From: Fistulifera solaris
Lineage: Eukaryota; Bacillariophyta; Bacillariophyceae; Naviculales; Stauroneidaceae
DNA: 64,000 nt
Reading direction: 5' to 3'
Assembly (NCBI GenBank): GCA_030295235.1
Contig: AP026147.1
Coordinates: 620,001 to 684,000 of the forward strand
The notes beneath the pieces are model-generated. The model searched no databases. It worked only from the letters and a program-made list of their open reading frames with translations, and had not been told where the DNA came from. Each line of letters begins with the position of its first letter. The stretch's first letter is position 1. The translations under genes and the position numbers were made by a program. Positions 46,336 through 56,691 of the stretch are shown here, one piece after another.

Positions 46336-48531
46336 TCATAGCTCCAGCGAAAATGAGTCTGCTGTGCACATAGTCATCATGTCATCGTCGTCGTCCATAC
46401 TAACAAATGAGTGCGCGTCAAAGTCCATCCCACGATGCGCGCTAGTGGAGAATACCAATCGAGACGAGGCAGAACTGCTCAAGATCGAAAGTTTGGACCC
46501 ATCATCGCCATACGTCGTCGAACTATTATCCAGGTAGCACTCGGCAGAATCGTGCTTTCTTTCTGCGACCACCACCGCGTGTAACGTCTTGATTTCGTGC
46601 GCCAAGGCCGTATCGTCGCTGCGGATAGATACCGTCATGACAATGCTCCGCAAGACTCGCTCCATTTCACCCTTCAGTCGTTGCTCTAAACGATACTTCC
46701 GGTCCATTTTCTCAATGCGGGAATGCATTTCACCAATTGTTGATTCGAGCTCTTCGCATTGAACTTGAAGCATTTCATTGTGATTTCTCAAAATCTCCAG
46801 CGACGAACTCAGAATACCGACATTGCTCTCGCTCTGCTTCGATGAGGTTTCTAAGTGCTCATTCATTGTCTTTAGCATTTTTGACTTGCTTTCGTATTCC
46901 TGTGTCTTGGCTTCCAATCGGTTGTTCTGTTCGCGCAAACATTTAACGAGTTCTTGCGACATTTCGTATTTGCTTTCTTGCTGTTTCATGCGCGCATCCG
47001 TTTTTTCTCGCGCTGTTTCCATTCGTCGCCACTTCTTTTCTTGAATCTGATTCAGATCAAAAATGCGTTGTCTCTCGATCACGCGCAGCTGATGTTCCAG
47101 TCGGTAAATGGGCATACGATACTGTACAATGAAACGCCGAGCAATGGCTTGAACGCAACACGCGGCGCGAAATTCTCGAAACTGAGTTCCGGTCTGCCAC
47201 AAACTGGCTTTATACGCTGCCAGCAACAGTGTGGTAGAACGACTCGTCTTGCTTTCTTTCACCAAAAACGGTGGTGGATCGGTTTTAGCGAGGCTTTGGT
47301 CGAAGTCACTCATACTCTTTCGACGCGGTTGCTTCAGTTGATCGGCAGAGGCTGAATGTGTGCCCATGGTAAACTCCAAACTGGTGCGACGGTCTTGACT
47401 CCGAACTCCCCGTTGATCGGTCAATATCGCCGCCCACCGAATGCGACGACCAGATTTCTGCGGTGGCATCGTATCCCATTTCAAAATCCCCTTAAGTCCA
47501 TGTTGCGCTGGATCATATTGTCGAGCTTGTACACGAAGCTCTTCCTCCTTTTTCCTTTTGAGATCGTTTTCATAACTTCCCGTACGCGCGGCAATCAAAT
47601 TTTTCGGCCGTCTCTTGGGTGATTTCGACGATGACGCGGGGCTGACAGGTTGGGGTGTTTCTACCGGTTCCGGTCGTGTCGCTGGCATGTTTCCGTTGGC
47701 TCGCAAGTCTTCTGGATCGGAAAGTTGTCGCTGGGGAGCCATGGGTGCTGACATGGGCGAACGCGTTAAACTAATTTGATTTCGAATAGCATTTCTCGTC
47801 CGACTCGTCGGTGACCTAGATCGTTTCGGAGAAGTGGATGCCGTGCGTCTTTGACTGCTTGTTACTCTCGGCCTAGGTGTGCTCGGTCGGTTCTTTAGCT
47901 CCGCGCTGCTGAGTCTCTCTACCGTTCGCACAGGTGACACGGACCGAGTGTCTACCGGATGAGGAGAGACACCTTTCGTATCTCGTTTGCTGCTCTCGTT
48001 GACATCCGATAGAGGCAAGGAATCGTTGCACGACATTGATTCGGTACGAGTATCCTCTAACGGTATCGTTCGATCGCGTATACAGTTTCGTTCCTGAGGA
48101 TTATTCAATGTTTTTTCCTTTTGGATTGCCGAACTGAAACGCTTCCCACTGCTCGAACCTTCCTCAGAAGAATAGCTACTGTTACCACTTGCTTTGATAT
48201 TTGATGGAAGCATTCCGAAACCAGCCAATTTTTTGATAGGTGATTTTGGTGTTACAGAAATGGCAACATCATCTTCACCATCATCTTCTGTCATAGAACA
48301 CGTCGGCGATTGAGATCTATCGGGTGATCTTGTCGTCTTCTGAGCAATCCTCTCTTTCGATACACAAACAGAACCAGGAGCGGGCCGTATTCGGAAGTTG
48401 CGGGTGGAGGCAATACCAGGAATGAACGATTTATTCGTAGCTCCATATTGCTCATTTTTCGAAATATTGCTTTCAAAGGCTGCTAACGCGGACCCTATTT
48501 TTCCTTTCTTGATCACCATTGTCATTGTCAT
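46336..48531 (-). CDS. IQ-motif coiled-coil protein with possible PP1-docking motifs
   Basis: The intact, unspliced 731-residue protein starts at ATG 48531. Residues 50-310 are Ser/Pro/Arg-rich and look disordered, with many SP sites (SPKR, RSPM) suited to proline-directed kinases. At about 346-366 it has GILK followed by RRIRW, which fit the SILK and RVxF docking motifs for protein phosphatase 1. An IQ motif (CCVQAIARRFIVQYR, about 458-472) suggests calmodulin or myosin-light-chain binding. A coiled coil follows to about residue 650. The tail is Ser/Asp/Met-rich. It belongs to a local cluster with the genes at 49539-50927, 51734-53321 and 55001-55993. Similarity to the others is mainly in architecture. 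Confidence 0.8.
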   Translation of the reverse strand: MTMTMVIKKGKIGSALAAFESNISKNEQYGATNKSFIPGIASTRNFRIRPAPGSVCVSKERIAQKTTRSPDRSQSPTCSMTEDDGEDDVAISVTPKSPIKKLAGFGMLPSNIKASGNSSYSSEEGSSSGKRFSSAIQKEKTLNNPQERNCIRDRTIPLEDTRTESMSCNDSLPLSDVNESSKRDTKGVSPHPVDTRSVSPVRTVERLSSAELKNRPSTPRPRVTSSQRRTASTSPKRSRSPTSRTRNAIRNQISLTRSPMSAPMAPQRQLSDPEDLRANGNMPATRPEPVETPQPVSPASSSKSPKRRPKNLIAARTGSYENDLKRKKEEELRVQARQYDPAQHGLKGILKWDTMPPQKSGRRIRWAAILTDQRGVRSQDRRTSLEFTMGTHSASADQLKQPRRKSMSDFDQSLAKTDPPPFLVKESKTSRSTTLLLAAYKASLWQTGTQFREFRAACCVQAIARRFIVQYRMPIYRLEHQLRVIERQRIFDLNQIQEKKWRRMETAREKTDARMKQQESKYEMSQELVKCLREQNNRLEAKTQEYESKSKMLKTMNEHLETSSKQSESNVGILSSSLEILRNHNEMLQVQCEELESTIGEMHSRIEKMDRKYRLEQRLKGEMERVLRSIVMTVSIRSDDTALAHEIKTLHAVVVAERKHDSAECYLDNSSTTYGDDGSKLSILSSSASSRLVFSTSAHRGMDFDAHSFVSMDDDDDMMTMCTADSFSLEL

Positions 48532-49538
48532 GCGTGTAGATTGTTTATAGTCGATTCGACTGCAAGAAAAGAATCAATGATAAGCAGTTGCTCCGTATTT
48601 CGTTTCAAAACAAACTTGCAACCAAGGTCGATGAGTTGTTGCAAAATGTTGCTGGCGACAACTGGCGATGGTTTCGTTGACATGTTGTCGTCGTTGTCGG
48701 CTGTGCCGAACACTGAGCACGGTATTCGTGAAACTGGTCACGCTCTTTTCGCCTTTCTAGTTCTACCAAGTGAAGTACAGTACACAAGATAGAAACGCGT
48801 GTCGGCCCTCGATAAAAGCCCTTCAGTAATCGTACTTTTTGTTTCCCTTTCCTTAGAAATAAGATGCTGACGTATTCGTTATCTTGTCATTTATCCCTTT
48901 CGGATTGCGTTTGCTGTCGTGTACATTTTACTCTATTGTACATTCGGATCGTGACTCATAAGAGTGTTCATTGTACTTTTGTTATCCTAACTGGCCAGCG
49001 AACATTATTGTCTAATTGAGCCAGAAACAACGCGAAACCCACATGAGCCCTTCTCAAAAGTATACAAGGACGAGAGAAACAAGAAACAAGAAACAAGAAA
49101 CTGCTCCCCGGAAAAACACTTCATAAACTAAGGTGAATAACGAATAACGAATCATCATCATCAGCGAATATGTACTAGGTGCTAGGCATGAGGTCTCTAG
49201 GAGCAATGACTCTAGAGCTATCAGTCGAACTAAAAGCTTCTTTGGCAAGTAAGTTGCTCTTGCTCTTGCGATTGGTGGCACTTTGGCATTCGTCTTCGGG
49301 AACAATAAACACTGCCGATATCATATCTCATTATTTCGTGAGGATTCATTCGTGTCTCGCCCGCGTAAACCTTGTGCCCCTAGGTAATTCAATAACTAGG
49401 GGGGAGAGACTTTAAAATCAAACCCATCATCAGTTGATCGGTCGACCTGAACACTTCATTTTCTCAAGCGAGGAAGGGACTACGCTGCACGCAATAGTTC
49501 TCATAAATAAACCATATCTTATATCTATTCTTACTTGA
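48532..49538. other. Intergenic region
   Basis: About 1 kb. It contains a short 7-base tandem repeat (AGAAACA units, near 49075-49103). Otherwise no gene or longer repeat is visible. Confidence 0.5.
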
Positions 49539-50927
49539 TCATTCATCTACATCAATTGAAAGCATAAGATCAACTACCTTGTCCACCAACTTTCGGTTCG
49601 TACATCGATCTTGGACCATCGTCACTATCTTCTCCATCGCGTTCAAGTATTTCAGCTTGCAAATGTGTTCTGTGTCGCAGTATGCCTTGGCTTGCGCGTA
49701 GGAATCCTCCAAGGTTGCGACTTTGTCCTGATACACAGGTTCGATCCTCGCAAGTTGATTGTGTGTTTCTTGAAATCGTTTCGTATGGACTTGCAACACT
49801 TCCATGTTCTGAGCAATTTGCTCACTCGCCGCTATCAACCCAAGGTTCTTCTCTTTTGCTCCTTGAATTTGCGCTTAATACGATCCGTGTCTTCACGAAT
49901 CTTCTTGTTGTCTTTGCGGAGATATTCAATAATTTGCTGGCCTTGACTTCGGCAGGTCACTTTCTTTTCAATTTCTCGATCTTGACGTCGATCCATTTTG
50001 CCTTTCAGAATATCGTAGAACTTGTTCTTTTGGCTTCCGTATCAGTCCAGACTCTTTCTAGAGCTTCGCTGGTCAAACGTTCTCTGTTTTCAAGTCGGTA
50101 GGTAAGGAGTTGCACTCGAAAGTTCAAACGCCTCCACCATCCCCTCATCATGCGTTGAATGAGGATAGCCGCATGGATCGTCGTTGAACTGACGGGAGGT
50201 AGTTCGACCCTTTGACCTTACCAAAATCCCACGACGAATACAACGGAGCGATACCGGAAAATGCCACTCGTTTTTGTTTCGATTTCGGTGACTTGGCTTT
50301 GCTGTCCTTGTCGCTCTTTTTGGATTTCTTGGCATCCTTTTTGTCTTTCTTTGCCTTTGACTTGACTTGTTTGACTTCGACGGAGTCATCGTGTTCTTTG
50401 TCAAGCACAACATCGTCTTTCATGGCGGTAGAATCATCCAAATGGATGAGGAATGAATCGTCGCACGGCACCGTCACGGACGTTTGATCATCTTCTTTCG
50501 AAATCTTTTCATAGTCACGAGCACTGCCTACTTCGGGCATCGTTTGGGCTACCAACAGTTCCGGATCATCGAGCGAAATCGACTCATCGGTATTCCACAG
50601 CATACTATTGTTGAATGGATTGTGGGGATCTTTTTGAATGAAGGAAGGTCGTTTTCCTGCCTTGAGTTCTTTTCCGAACGTGGAGGCCCGCTGTGCGACC
50701 AGATTGATTTTCGGAGACTGCAACGGAGTCAGGAAGGCTTCCCTAGGGATTGCGGAGCGACCCCGAAAAACCGCCGGACTTTGCGGTGGTGTCAAGAACG
50801 ATTGAAAGACGTGAGGATGGGGACTGACGGTCGTGTCATTATTGAATTTTAAAGCCAATTCACGAACCGGACCGAGTTGCGCCCGTTCGATCTGAACATC
50901 GTGATTCTCAGGAGAAAGTGGTGACAT
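49539..50927 (-). CDS. IQ-motif coiled-coil protein with RVxF motif
   Basis: The restored product is about 463 residues from ATG 50927. The first 240 residues are low-complexity with two PxxSP-like segments and a Lys-rich stretch (KKDKKDAKKSKKSDKDSK). KRVAF at about 219-223 is an exact RVxF-type PP1-docking motif. About 30 residues later comes an IQ motif (AAILIQRMMRGWWRRL), then a coiled coil and a C-terminal block KLKYLNAMEKIVTMVQ with KLVDKVV. That block is shared with the gene at 55001-55993. Three frame changes (about 50190, 50030 and 49860, two in A runs) interrupt it. No intron is needed. Confidence 0.75.
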
Positions 50928-51733
50928 GATTTCCTTGCTTTCGAGTGAATTATGCGGATTTGCTGTTTGACACGACAGAAGCGGTTTTGAGGAAAAGTTA
51001 TGCCGTCAAGTCAGTAGAAGAAAAAAAGAGCAATCTATTTGCAGCAGCGGTTCCTCGGCTTTGATTGTTGATAATTAGATACACCAAAAATCTGTTGAAT
51101 GGGAGAGAACGCAATTGTAAAAACCTTTTGTTGCAATTTATTATATAAAAAAAGAAAGAATGAAATGCATGCGATGCAAAAGGCGACGACGCGAGAGATG
51201 AGTGGAGAAAAAAATTCGTGCGAAGTGCGAAGGCCAAAATCAACCGCAAAAAAATGAAATGCGAAACCGGGAAAGACACAATGAGACAGTAAAGTACATT
51301 AACAGTCACGAGTTGTACTAAATACGAGAACCGTTTCTGATAGCTTGAGTAACAAATGACGACATACCTTTCTGGGTTGTGTAGTATTATTTGAAACCAG
51401 TCGGAAAGGACTTTGGACTTTTTGTTTTACAGTGCGATTTCTCCTGGGCTTATTTATGGAAGGTTTTTCAAACATAAAGGCAACTTTTCATGCGAACGAC
51501 GCATCCACGCAAGACCGATGACCAAGATGAACTTTATCAATAAAAGCGTCAGGTCTCTTCCCGTTGATATCCTTGTCCTCCCGTTTACTGTAATAAACTA
51601 TGCTATCTTCTCTTCCTTTTACTTTTTAACAACAGTATACATGTAAAGAGATTCCATGGAGAGCCATCTTGTTTGAGAAGAATGAGAAAGACGCAATTTC
51701 AGAAGTATTTTTGACAAAGGATTAATCGTCATC
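50928..51733. other. Divergent intergenic region
   Basis: About 800 bases between divergent members of the IQ/coiled-coil cluster. It is AT-rich with several A runs. No gene is supported. Confidence 0.5.
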
Positions 51734-53321
51734 ATGGAAGCTCTTTGTCAAAATGATAGCAATCCACTCATCAGTGAAAAGCCGCGATTGCATAGCGCAA
51801 GCAACGCGATCGACAATGCGACGATGGATGGTTTGAGTGAACCGAAACGCCATATCATAGTTGATCGGGTGACCAAGACGTGCGTCCGCGAAAATTCCGT
51901 CAAAAGCATTCTGAGAAGCAAAACACGGGAAGAATCATCGGATATTCAACGAAGTCGAAGCAAGAGCAGGAGCAGTGTCACTCAAAGTAAAGAGAGTAGT
52001 GAGAAAGACGCGAAAAGTGAAACTGTGGACATTGCAAAATTCGAGAACCGCGACGCATCGCGCGACCGAAAGCGGAGTAAAAGCAGAGAACAAAAGAAAT
52101 TCGACGTAGCTTGCGAGCAAGCCGTCAAAGATTCCGAAAATGACACGACAATCGAGACTTCACCAAATGACGCGCAGCAGAAACTTCGAGGGCGTAGCAA
52201 AAGTCAAAATAGGTCGAAGAGTCGCGAGCGCTCGAAAAGTTCTGTGAGATCTTCTACCGGTACAAAAGACGACGATGGATCTACATCAGGGACGAGTAAA
52301 ACGCAAAAGATAGAAAGGACGACAAAGGATCTAAAAACGACACAGCCGTCAGCACTGCGAGAACTGACGAACTACGGAAACCTCGAGGGCGTAGCAAAAG
52401 TCAAAGTAGGTCAAAAGTGTAGAGCGCTCGAAAAGCTCTGCGAGATCTTCTGGAGAATCAGAAGACGACGAGAAATCCACTTCGGAAAAAAGTAAGCAGC
52501 AAAAGACGGAGACTACCAAAAGTCGAAGCAAAAGTAGAGGGAAAAGTCGCAGTAAAAGCCGTGACAGTCGAAAAGAAAGCAGTGATGGCAAGAAACATGT
52601 GATACGCATCAAGCTCGGTTCCAAAGACGCAAGTTTAGAGAAACTTATGAGCAGTAGGACGGATTCTTTCCGAGACACAGAAAAAGACATTCTCGAGCGA
52701 CTCTTGGTCGAGCATAGACTTCTGATGGAAGAACAACAAACACTGGCTATGGCTACCGATGTGCTGACCAAATCCAATATAGAGCTAGCCGATGATTTGC
52801 GGAAAATTCGTAACGACACCATGAAAGTAAGACTCGCCAATCAGCGCATACAACAAGAAACGCACCAGCTGGAAGACAGCATATTGCCAGCCTACCGCGA
52901 CAATGTTTCCAATTTAGAAAGCACGTTGGAGCAACAATCATGTACCAGCAGTTTTGAGAATTCACTACGATCTCTCTATCAAGAAGCGGTCCGTAAAATG
53001 TGTAAAAAAGTACGAAAACGACCCAGTGAAGTCGAGTTATCGGAGAAAATGAAAGTTTTGGCCGCGACCGAAATGGCTGCCGCTGACGACGAGGACGAAG
53101 AAGACGAAGCAGAAAGCTGTGAAACAGAAGAAAAATTCGCCGCGCATTTGTTTCCTTTCGACAATTGCGAGGTACATCTCTGGGATGACAGCGATGCAAC
53201 TGGATTGACTCTGGATGAAAGCGGGGTTTACGTCGACGACAACAGCGAGTCCGGCGTGTTTAATGATAACGACAGTGACGAAGATGATCATAGTTCAACT
53301 TTCAGCAAACGAATCGGATAG
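51734..53321 (+). CDS. RS-rich coiled-coil protein
   Basis: The restored product is about 529 residues from ATG 51734. It begins with a short leader holding KSILR at about 57-61, which fits the SILK-type PP1 motif. A long Arg/Ser region follows with repeated RSKSR, RGRSKSQNRSKS and SRGKSRSKSRDS words, as in SR splicing proteins, but no RRM is present. From about residue 285 there is a coiled coil (LVEHRLLMEEQQTLAMATDV), a Lys-rich helix, and a strongly acidic tail with DDEDEEDEAESCETEE and multiple DDN-SE groups. Frame changes lie near 52376 and 52413 in the RS region. It could bind RNA or phosphatase; neither is shown. Confidence 0.65.
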
Positions 53322-53342
53322 ATTCTTGAATAAACCATTTCA

Positions 53343-54064
53343 TTACTTTCTTAATTTCTTCATGGTAAAGAATCCTCCTACTTTGGTTTCTTTCTTAGGT
53401 AGAGGCTGTTCTTGAGGCGAGTCACTAGGTGCCTTCGATGATGATTGCTTGACCGCCTTTGACAGGGCATTCCGGTCCATGATCAACTTAGGAGTGACTG
53501 TATCTACAATCATACCAAGAAATTTCCCTTGTTCGTCCCGACGCATTCGGTGAATTTCCAACACAGCTTGCCCTACTCCAATTCCGGAATATACTTTCAG
53601 GCATTGAATCGGTTCCTGTTTGGTCGATTCCGGTGCGCGTTGTGCCACAATCGGCACACCCCGATTTCGGACATCAGTAGCATTGAGTGATAGACAAAGC
53701 CAGTCTCCTGGAAACGATCCGTAATAGTGATTGGCCGTATCAACGAGTGTATCGCGTTCGCAGGAGAATCGGGTAAATTTGCCATCTTTCATAAACGTAG
53801 GAGGGAAATAAGGCTTTCCTTTTCAACGGCATCAAGCCACAATGATTTTTGACACAAATGATAAATCGTTCCAGATGCTTCGTACAGTTCTTCTTCTTCT
53901 TCCTCCTCCTCCTCCTCCTCCTCCTCGTTTTGTTGTTCTGCGATGCTGATGTTTGTTTCTTTTGACGGAGCCGACTTTTCCTTCATCGCACATGTTCCGT
54001 CTGGACATTCGATTTTCTCGCCTGGTGTACCGTCCTCGGCCGCTTGATAATGATACCAGCCCAT
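53343..54064 (-). CDS. DUF952-domain protein with poly-Glu tract
   Basis: The restored product is about 240 residues from ATG 54064. After a ~45-residue leader and a run of 13 Glu, the DUF952 pattern begins: TIYHLCQKSLWLDAV, YFPPTFMKDGKFTRFSC (family H replaced by R/F), TLVDTANHYYGSFPGDWLCLSL, and LKVYSGIGVGQAVLEIHRMRR. The C-terminal 45 residues are Lys/Ser/Pro-rich. DUF952 proteins are small, of unknown biochemical role. The frame changes at about 53815 in an A run. The gene is convergent with the RS-rich gene, stops 21 bases apart. Confidence 0.75.
53896..53928 (-). repeat. Trinucleotide run encoding poly-Glu
   Basis: On the plus strand CTT and CTC units run together. Read on the minus strand they give the poly-Glu tract of the DUF952 gene. 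Its length could vary between strains. Confidence 0.85.
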
Positions 54065-55000
54065 ATTTGGATTCAGAACTTGCTAATATTACAGAAAGCG
54101 GCAAACTTTAGCTTCTGATCAAACAAGAAGAAAAAGGGTTGCGTCGAAATTTGAAATGCGAGAATGTTTTTATGGCGTTTGTCGACAGGTCATTTTATCA
54201 AGGTCATTATTTAGACAGGTATGAAGTGTAGGCAGAGGTTGTTAACCTTAACTACTTTGTACTTGATTGCCGCTGACGACGCCTGTATGGCGGAAAATTT
54301 AACCGGCTAGACTAATAAATGATGATTGATGATTGATGATTGATAATTCGTTGCGGACAACAGTGTTTGGCAATCAATGCGTTCATCTTCGTAGATTGAC
54401 AGTAATAGTTAAAACGCATGAAAAAGTAATGCTTCGAACGTCTACGTAATTTCACGTAGACTAGCTCTCGTAGGGAAATTTATCGACAGAGGGGCAACCC
54501 GGATATTGAGAAATTTCGATGACACCATTTTTCGTCTTTTGTGGATACCAATGTTGATCATACTTTTCCCACTATCGCTTATGCAAGCAATGAAGCAATA
54601 ATCGACGTTGATGCGACAGTGAAACATGAAACAATAGAAAGCTACAACGCTTCCACTGTCTACGCTAAATATACGTAGCCGCCGTAAGAAATTTATCTCT
54701 GCAGGGGCACCCGGATATTTTGCTTTCCGCCATGTCGCAATTGTCCACCGTAAGCCTTATTTGTTTTGTATCAAAAGCAGTGATCGCCTTCGATTTCCCC
54801 ACGGAATAGGCGCTTAGTTAATGGTGCATTCTAAATTAGGTACTCTAGGGTCGACAAACAAGACGTTCCACACAAGTTAGTTCACGCGCAGACTGACAAC
54901 ACTCGCTTCTGTGTTCTGTGTATCGATCATTTATGTAGTACAAATCTATTGGAATCATTTAAAAACTAGTTGAGCGTGGAAAATCGAGATTGCCTTTTCT
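54065..55000. other. Intergenic region with element copies
   Basis: About 940 bases between two minus-strand genes. It holds a short TGATGAT run (54317-54345) and two inverted copies of the 220-base element, listed separately. No gene is supported. Confidence 0.6.
54430..54717 (-). repeat. Two inverted copies of the 220-base dispersed element
   Basis: The reverse complement of the core (AACCCGGA and CACCCGGA) ends at 54503 and 54715, a spacing of 212 bases. Core words TCGATAAATTT and CTACGT/ACGTAG match those at 21.5-22.0 kb. The spacer between the cores also matches: CACTATCGCTTATGCAAGC here, read in reverse, is close to the spacer at 21810-21850. Confidence 0.85.
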
Positions 55001-55993
55001 TCATGGCTTCGCTTCGCTATTGAATTTCGAATCGACTTCCAAAGCATAACCCACAATCTCGTCTACCAGCTTGGCCTGCTTACAATCCTCTTGTATGCTA
55101 TCCACAATAAGTCCAATGACCGTCATGTAACGTAACTTGACACCTTGCTCTGCCATAACATATTGTTGACGTAAATCCGCTTCACTTTCTAGCTTTTCCA
55201 CGGCCTGTCGGTATTCGGGAACGGCTTTTTGCAACGCATCATGCGCCTTGTGAATGTTAGCGACTTCTTTTTCCAACTGAGCGAATGTATCCGCGACCTT
55301 ATCGTTCACACTCTCCAAATTCTCATTCGCCGCTTTCAAATCAATCATTTCTTCGCGCAGTTGTTCGGCTTCTTGTCGTAATTTCTTGTTTTCCGCGCGG
55401 AGTCGATTGATCGTTTGCTTGGCGTCAAAGACGAGAGCCTTTTCTTCGTCAATTGCCGCGAGTTCTTTTCGTGCTTGGAGGCGCATCTTGTTGTAGAACT
55501 TTTCTTTTCGGACTTCTACTTCCGCACGAATTGCGGCAATGGCGTCTTCGGTGCGCTGATCCATCGTATCCAGTTTGTGTTGTAGCTCGAGGACTCGGAA
55601 GAAACGTCTTTGACGATATCCGCGAAAGATCTTTTGAATTTGCTGCGCGGCATCGTTGCGTGTCTTTGTGGTGGTAGCTTCCGAAGAAGATTTCGGGCTG
55701 GTCACGGCAGGAGCAAGAACCTTTGTAGGAACGTCGAACACTACGGCTTTGTGAACGGTGCTGTTGTTGCTGCTGACTTTGGCTTTTGAGATTTCGTCAC
55801 AACTTGTATCTTTCGCAAAACACCATTTGCCGTCAACTTTCGTCCAGCGGCCTCTCTTTTCATCATCGTAATCGGCTGTATAACGACTTTGTCGATTCAA
55901 AAGGCTGATGCTGAGTTTCGAACTCGGTAAGTACGAGTTTTGTAGCGAATCTCCACCGCACAAGATTTGTTGAGGTCGATGATCGAATTGCAT
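55001..55993 (-). CDS. IQ-motif coiled-coil protein with RVxF-like motif
   Basis: The intact 330-residue protein starts at ATG 55993. The N-terminal 100 residues are Ser-rich and include a Trp-containing RGRWTKVDGKWCF segment. KAVVF at about 82-86 fits the RVxF pattern. The IQ motif AAQQIQKIFRGYRQRRFF follows about 30 residues later. From residue 135 to about 280 is a coiled coil (INRLRAENKKLRQEAEQLREE). The C-terminal block KLRYMTVIGLIVDSIQ with KLVDEIV aligns with that of the gene at 49539-50927. It is unspliced. A calmodulin-regulated scaffold is a reasonable inference. Confidence 0.82.
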   Translation of the reverse strand: MQFDHRPQQILCGGDSLQNSYLPSSKLSISLLNRQSRYTADYDDEKRGRWTKVDGKWCFAKDTSCDEISKAKVSSNNSTVHKAVVFDVPTKVLAPAVTSPKSSSEATTTKTRNDAAQQIQKIFRGYRQRRFFRVLELQHKLDTMDQRTEDAIAAIRAEVEVRKEKFYNKMRLQARKELAAIDEEKALVFDAKQTINRLRAENKKLRQEAEQLREEMIDLKAANENLESVNDKVADTFAQLEKEVANIHKAHDALQKAVPEYRQAVEKLESEADLRQQYVMAEQGVKLRYMTVIGLIVDSIQEDCKQAKLVDEIVGYALEVDSKFNSEAKP

Positions 55994-56691
55994 GATGAGT
56001 TGTTATCACTGTTGCTCTTGTTGCAGGTTGTTGTAGGTCAAGAGTGTTGCGTTTGAATGAATAATGAATGTCAATGATCCTGTTGCACATGCTCCAGTAG
56101 ACTTTGTTCGCTCAAAACGGCGCGGATGCGAAACCATGAAAGATCAAACTTGCACCTGGCATGCACTGTATGCTTTTGAGTGCGTTTCAGTCTTGCTGGA
56201 GAGATGGACTCTTTATGAATAAGTAGAGGCCCCCAGGCGCAAACGCGCGAAAACAAGCCCCAATCAAAAATCAGTGCTAAATGTGTCGTTTATGCCAGTT
56301 ATGCCCTTCTTTCCCTCACATTCCCGTTCTTTCCTTGGGTCATCCCGCTGTACTTTTTTATCGTAGAGTGACATGTCCGTGTTCGGTCTTGTCGGCAGTC
56401 TTGGTCTCTCCTTTTTAGTACTATGAACCTCTATACTGATCAAATCATTAACGGCAAAACGGCAGTCGGGTCCATGCGTGATTCAATTGTCACCGATCGG
56501 ACATTTTTCTTTTCAAGAAGCCGATGAAACAGAAGATCGCAATGTTCATCATCACATCATGACGAGCCCGTTCAAAAGAATAAAGAATGATACAAGTAAC
56601 GAGATCACCCAGCAATTAACGGAGTAGTTCGCTAGCCATTGCAATCAAAGAATACACAGAGAATGAATCAAAGGCTGCAAATTTACTAAAC
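55994..56691. other. Divergent intergenic region
   Basis: About 700 bases between divergent genes. It probably contains both promoters. I see no repeat or gene. Confidence 0.5.
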
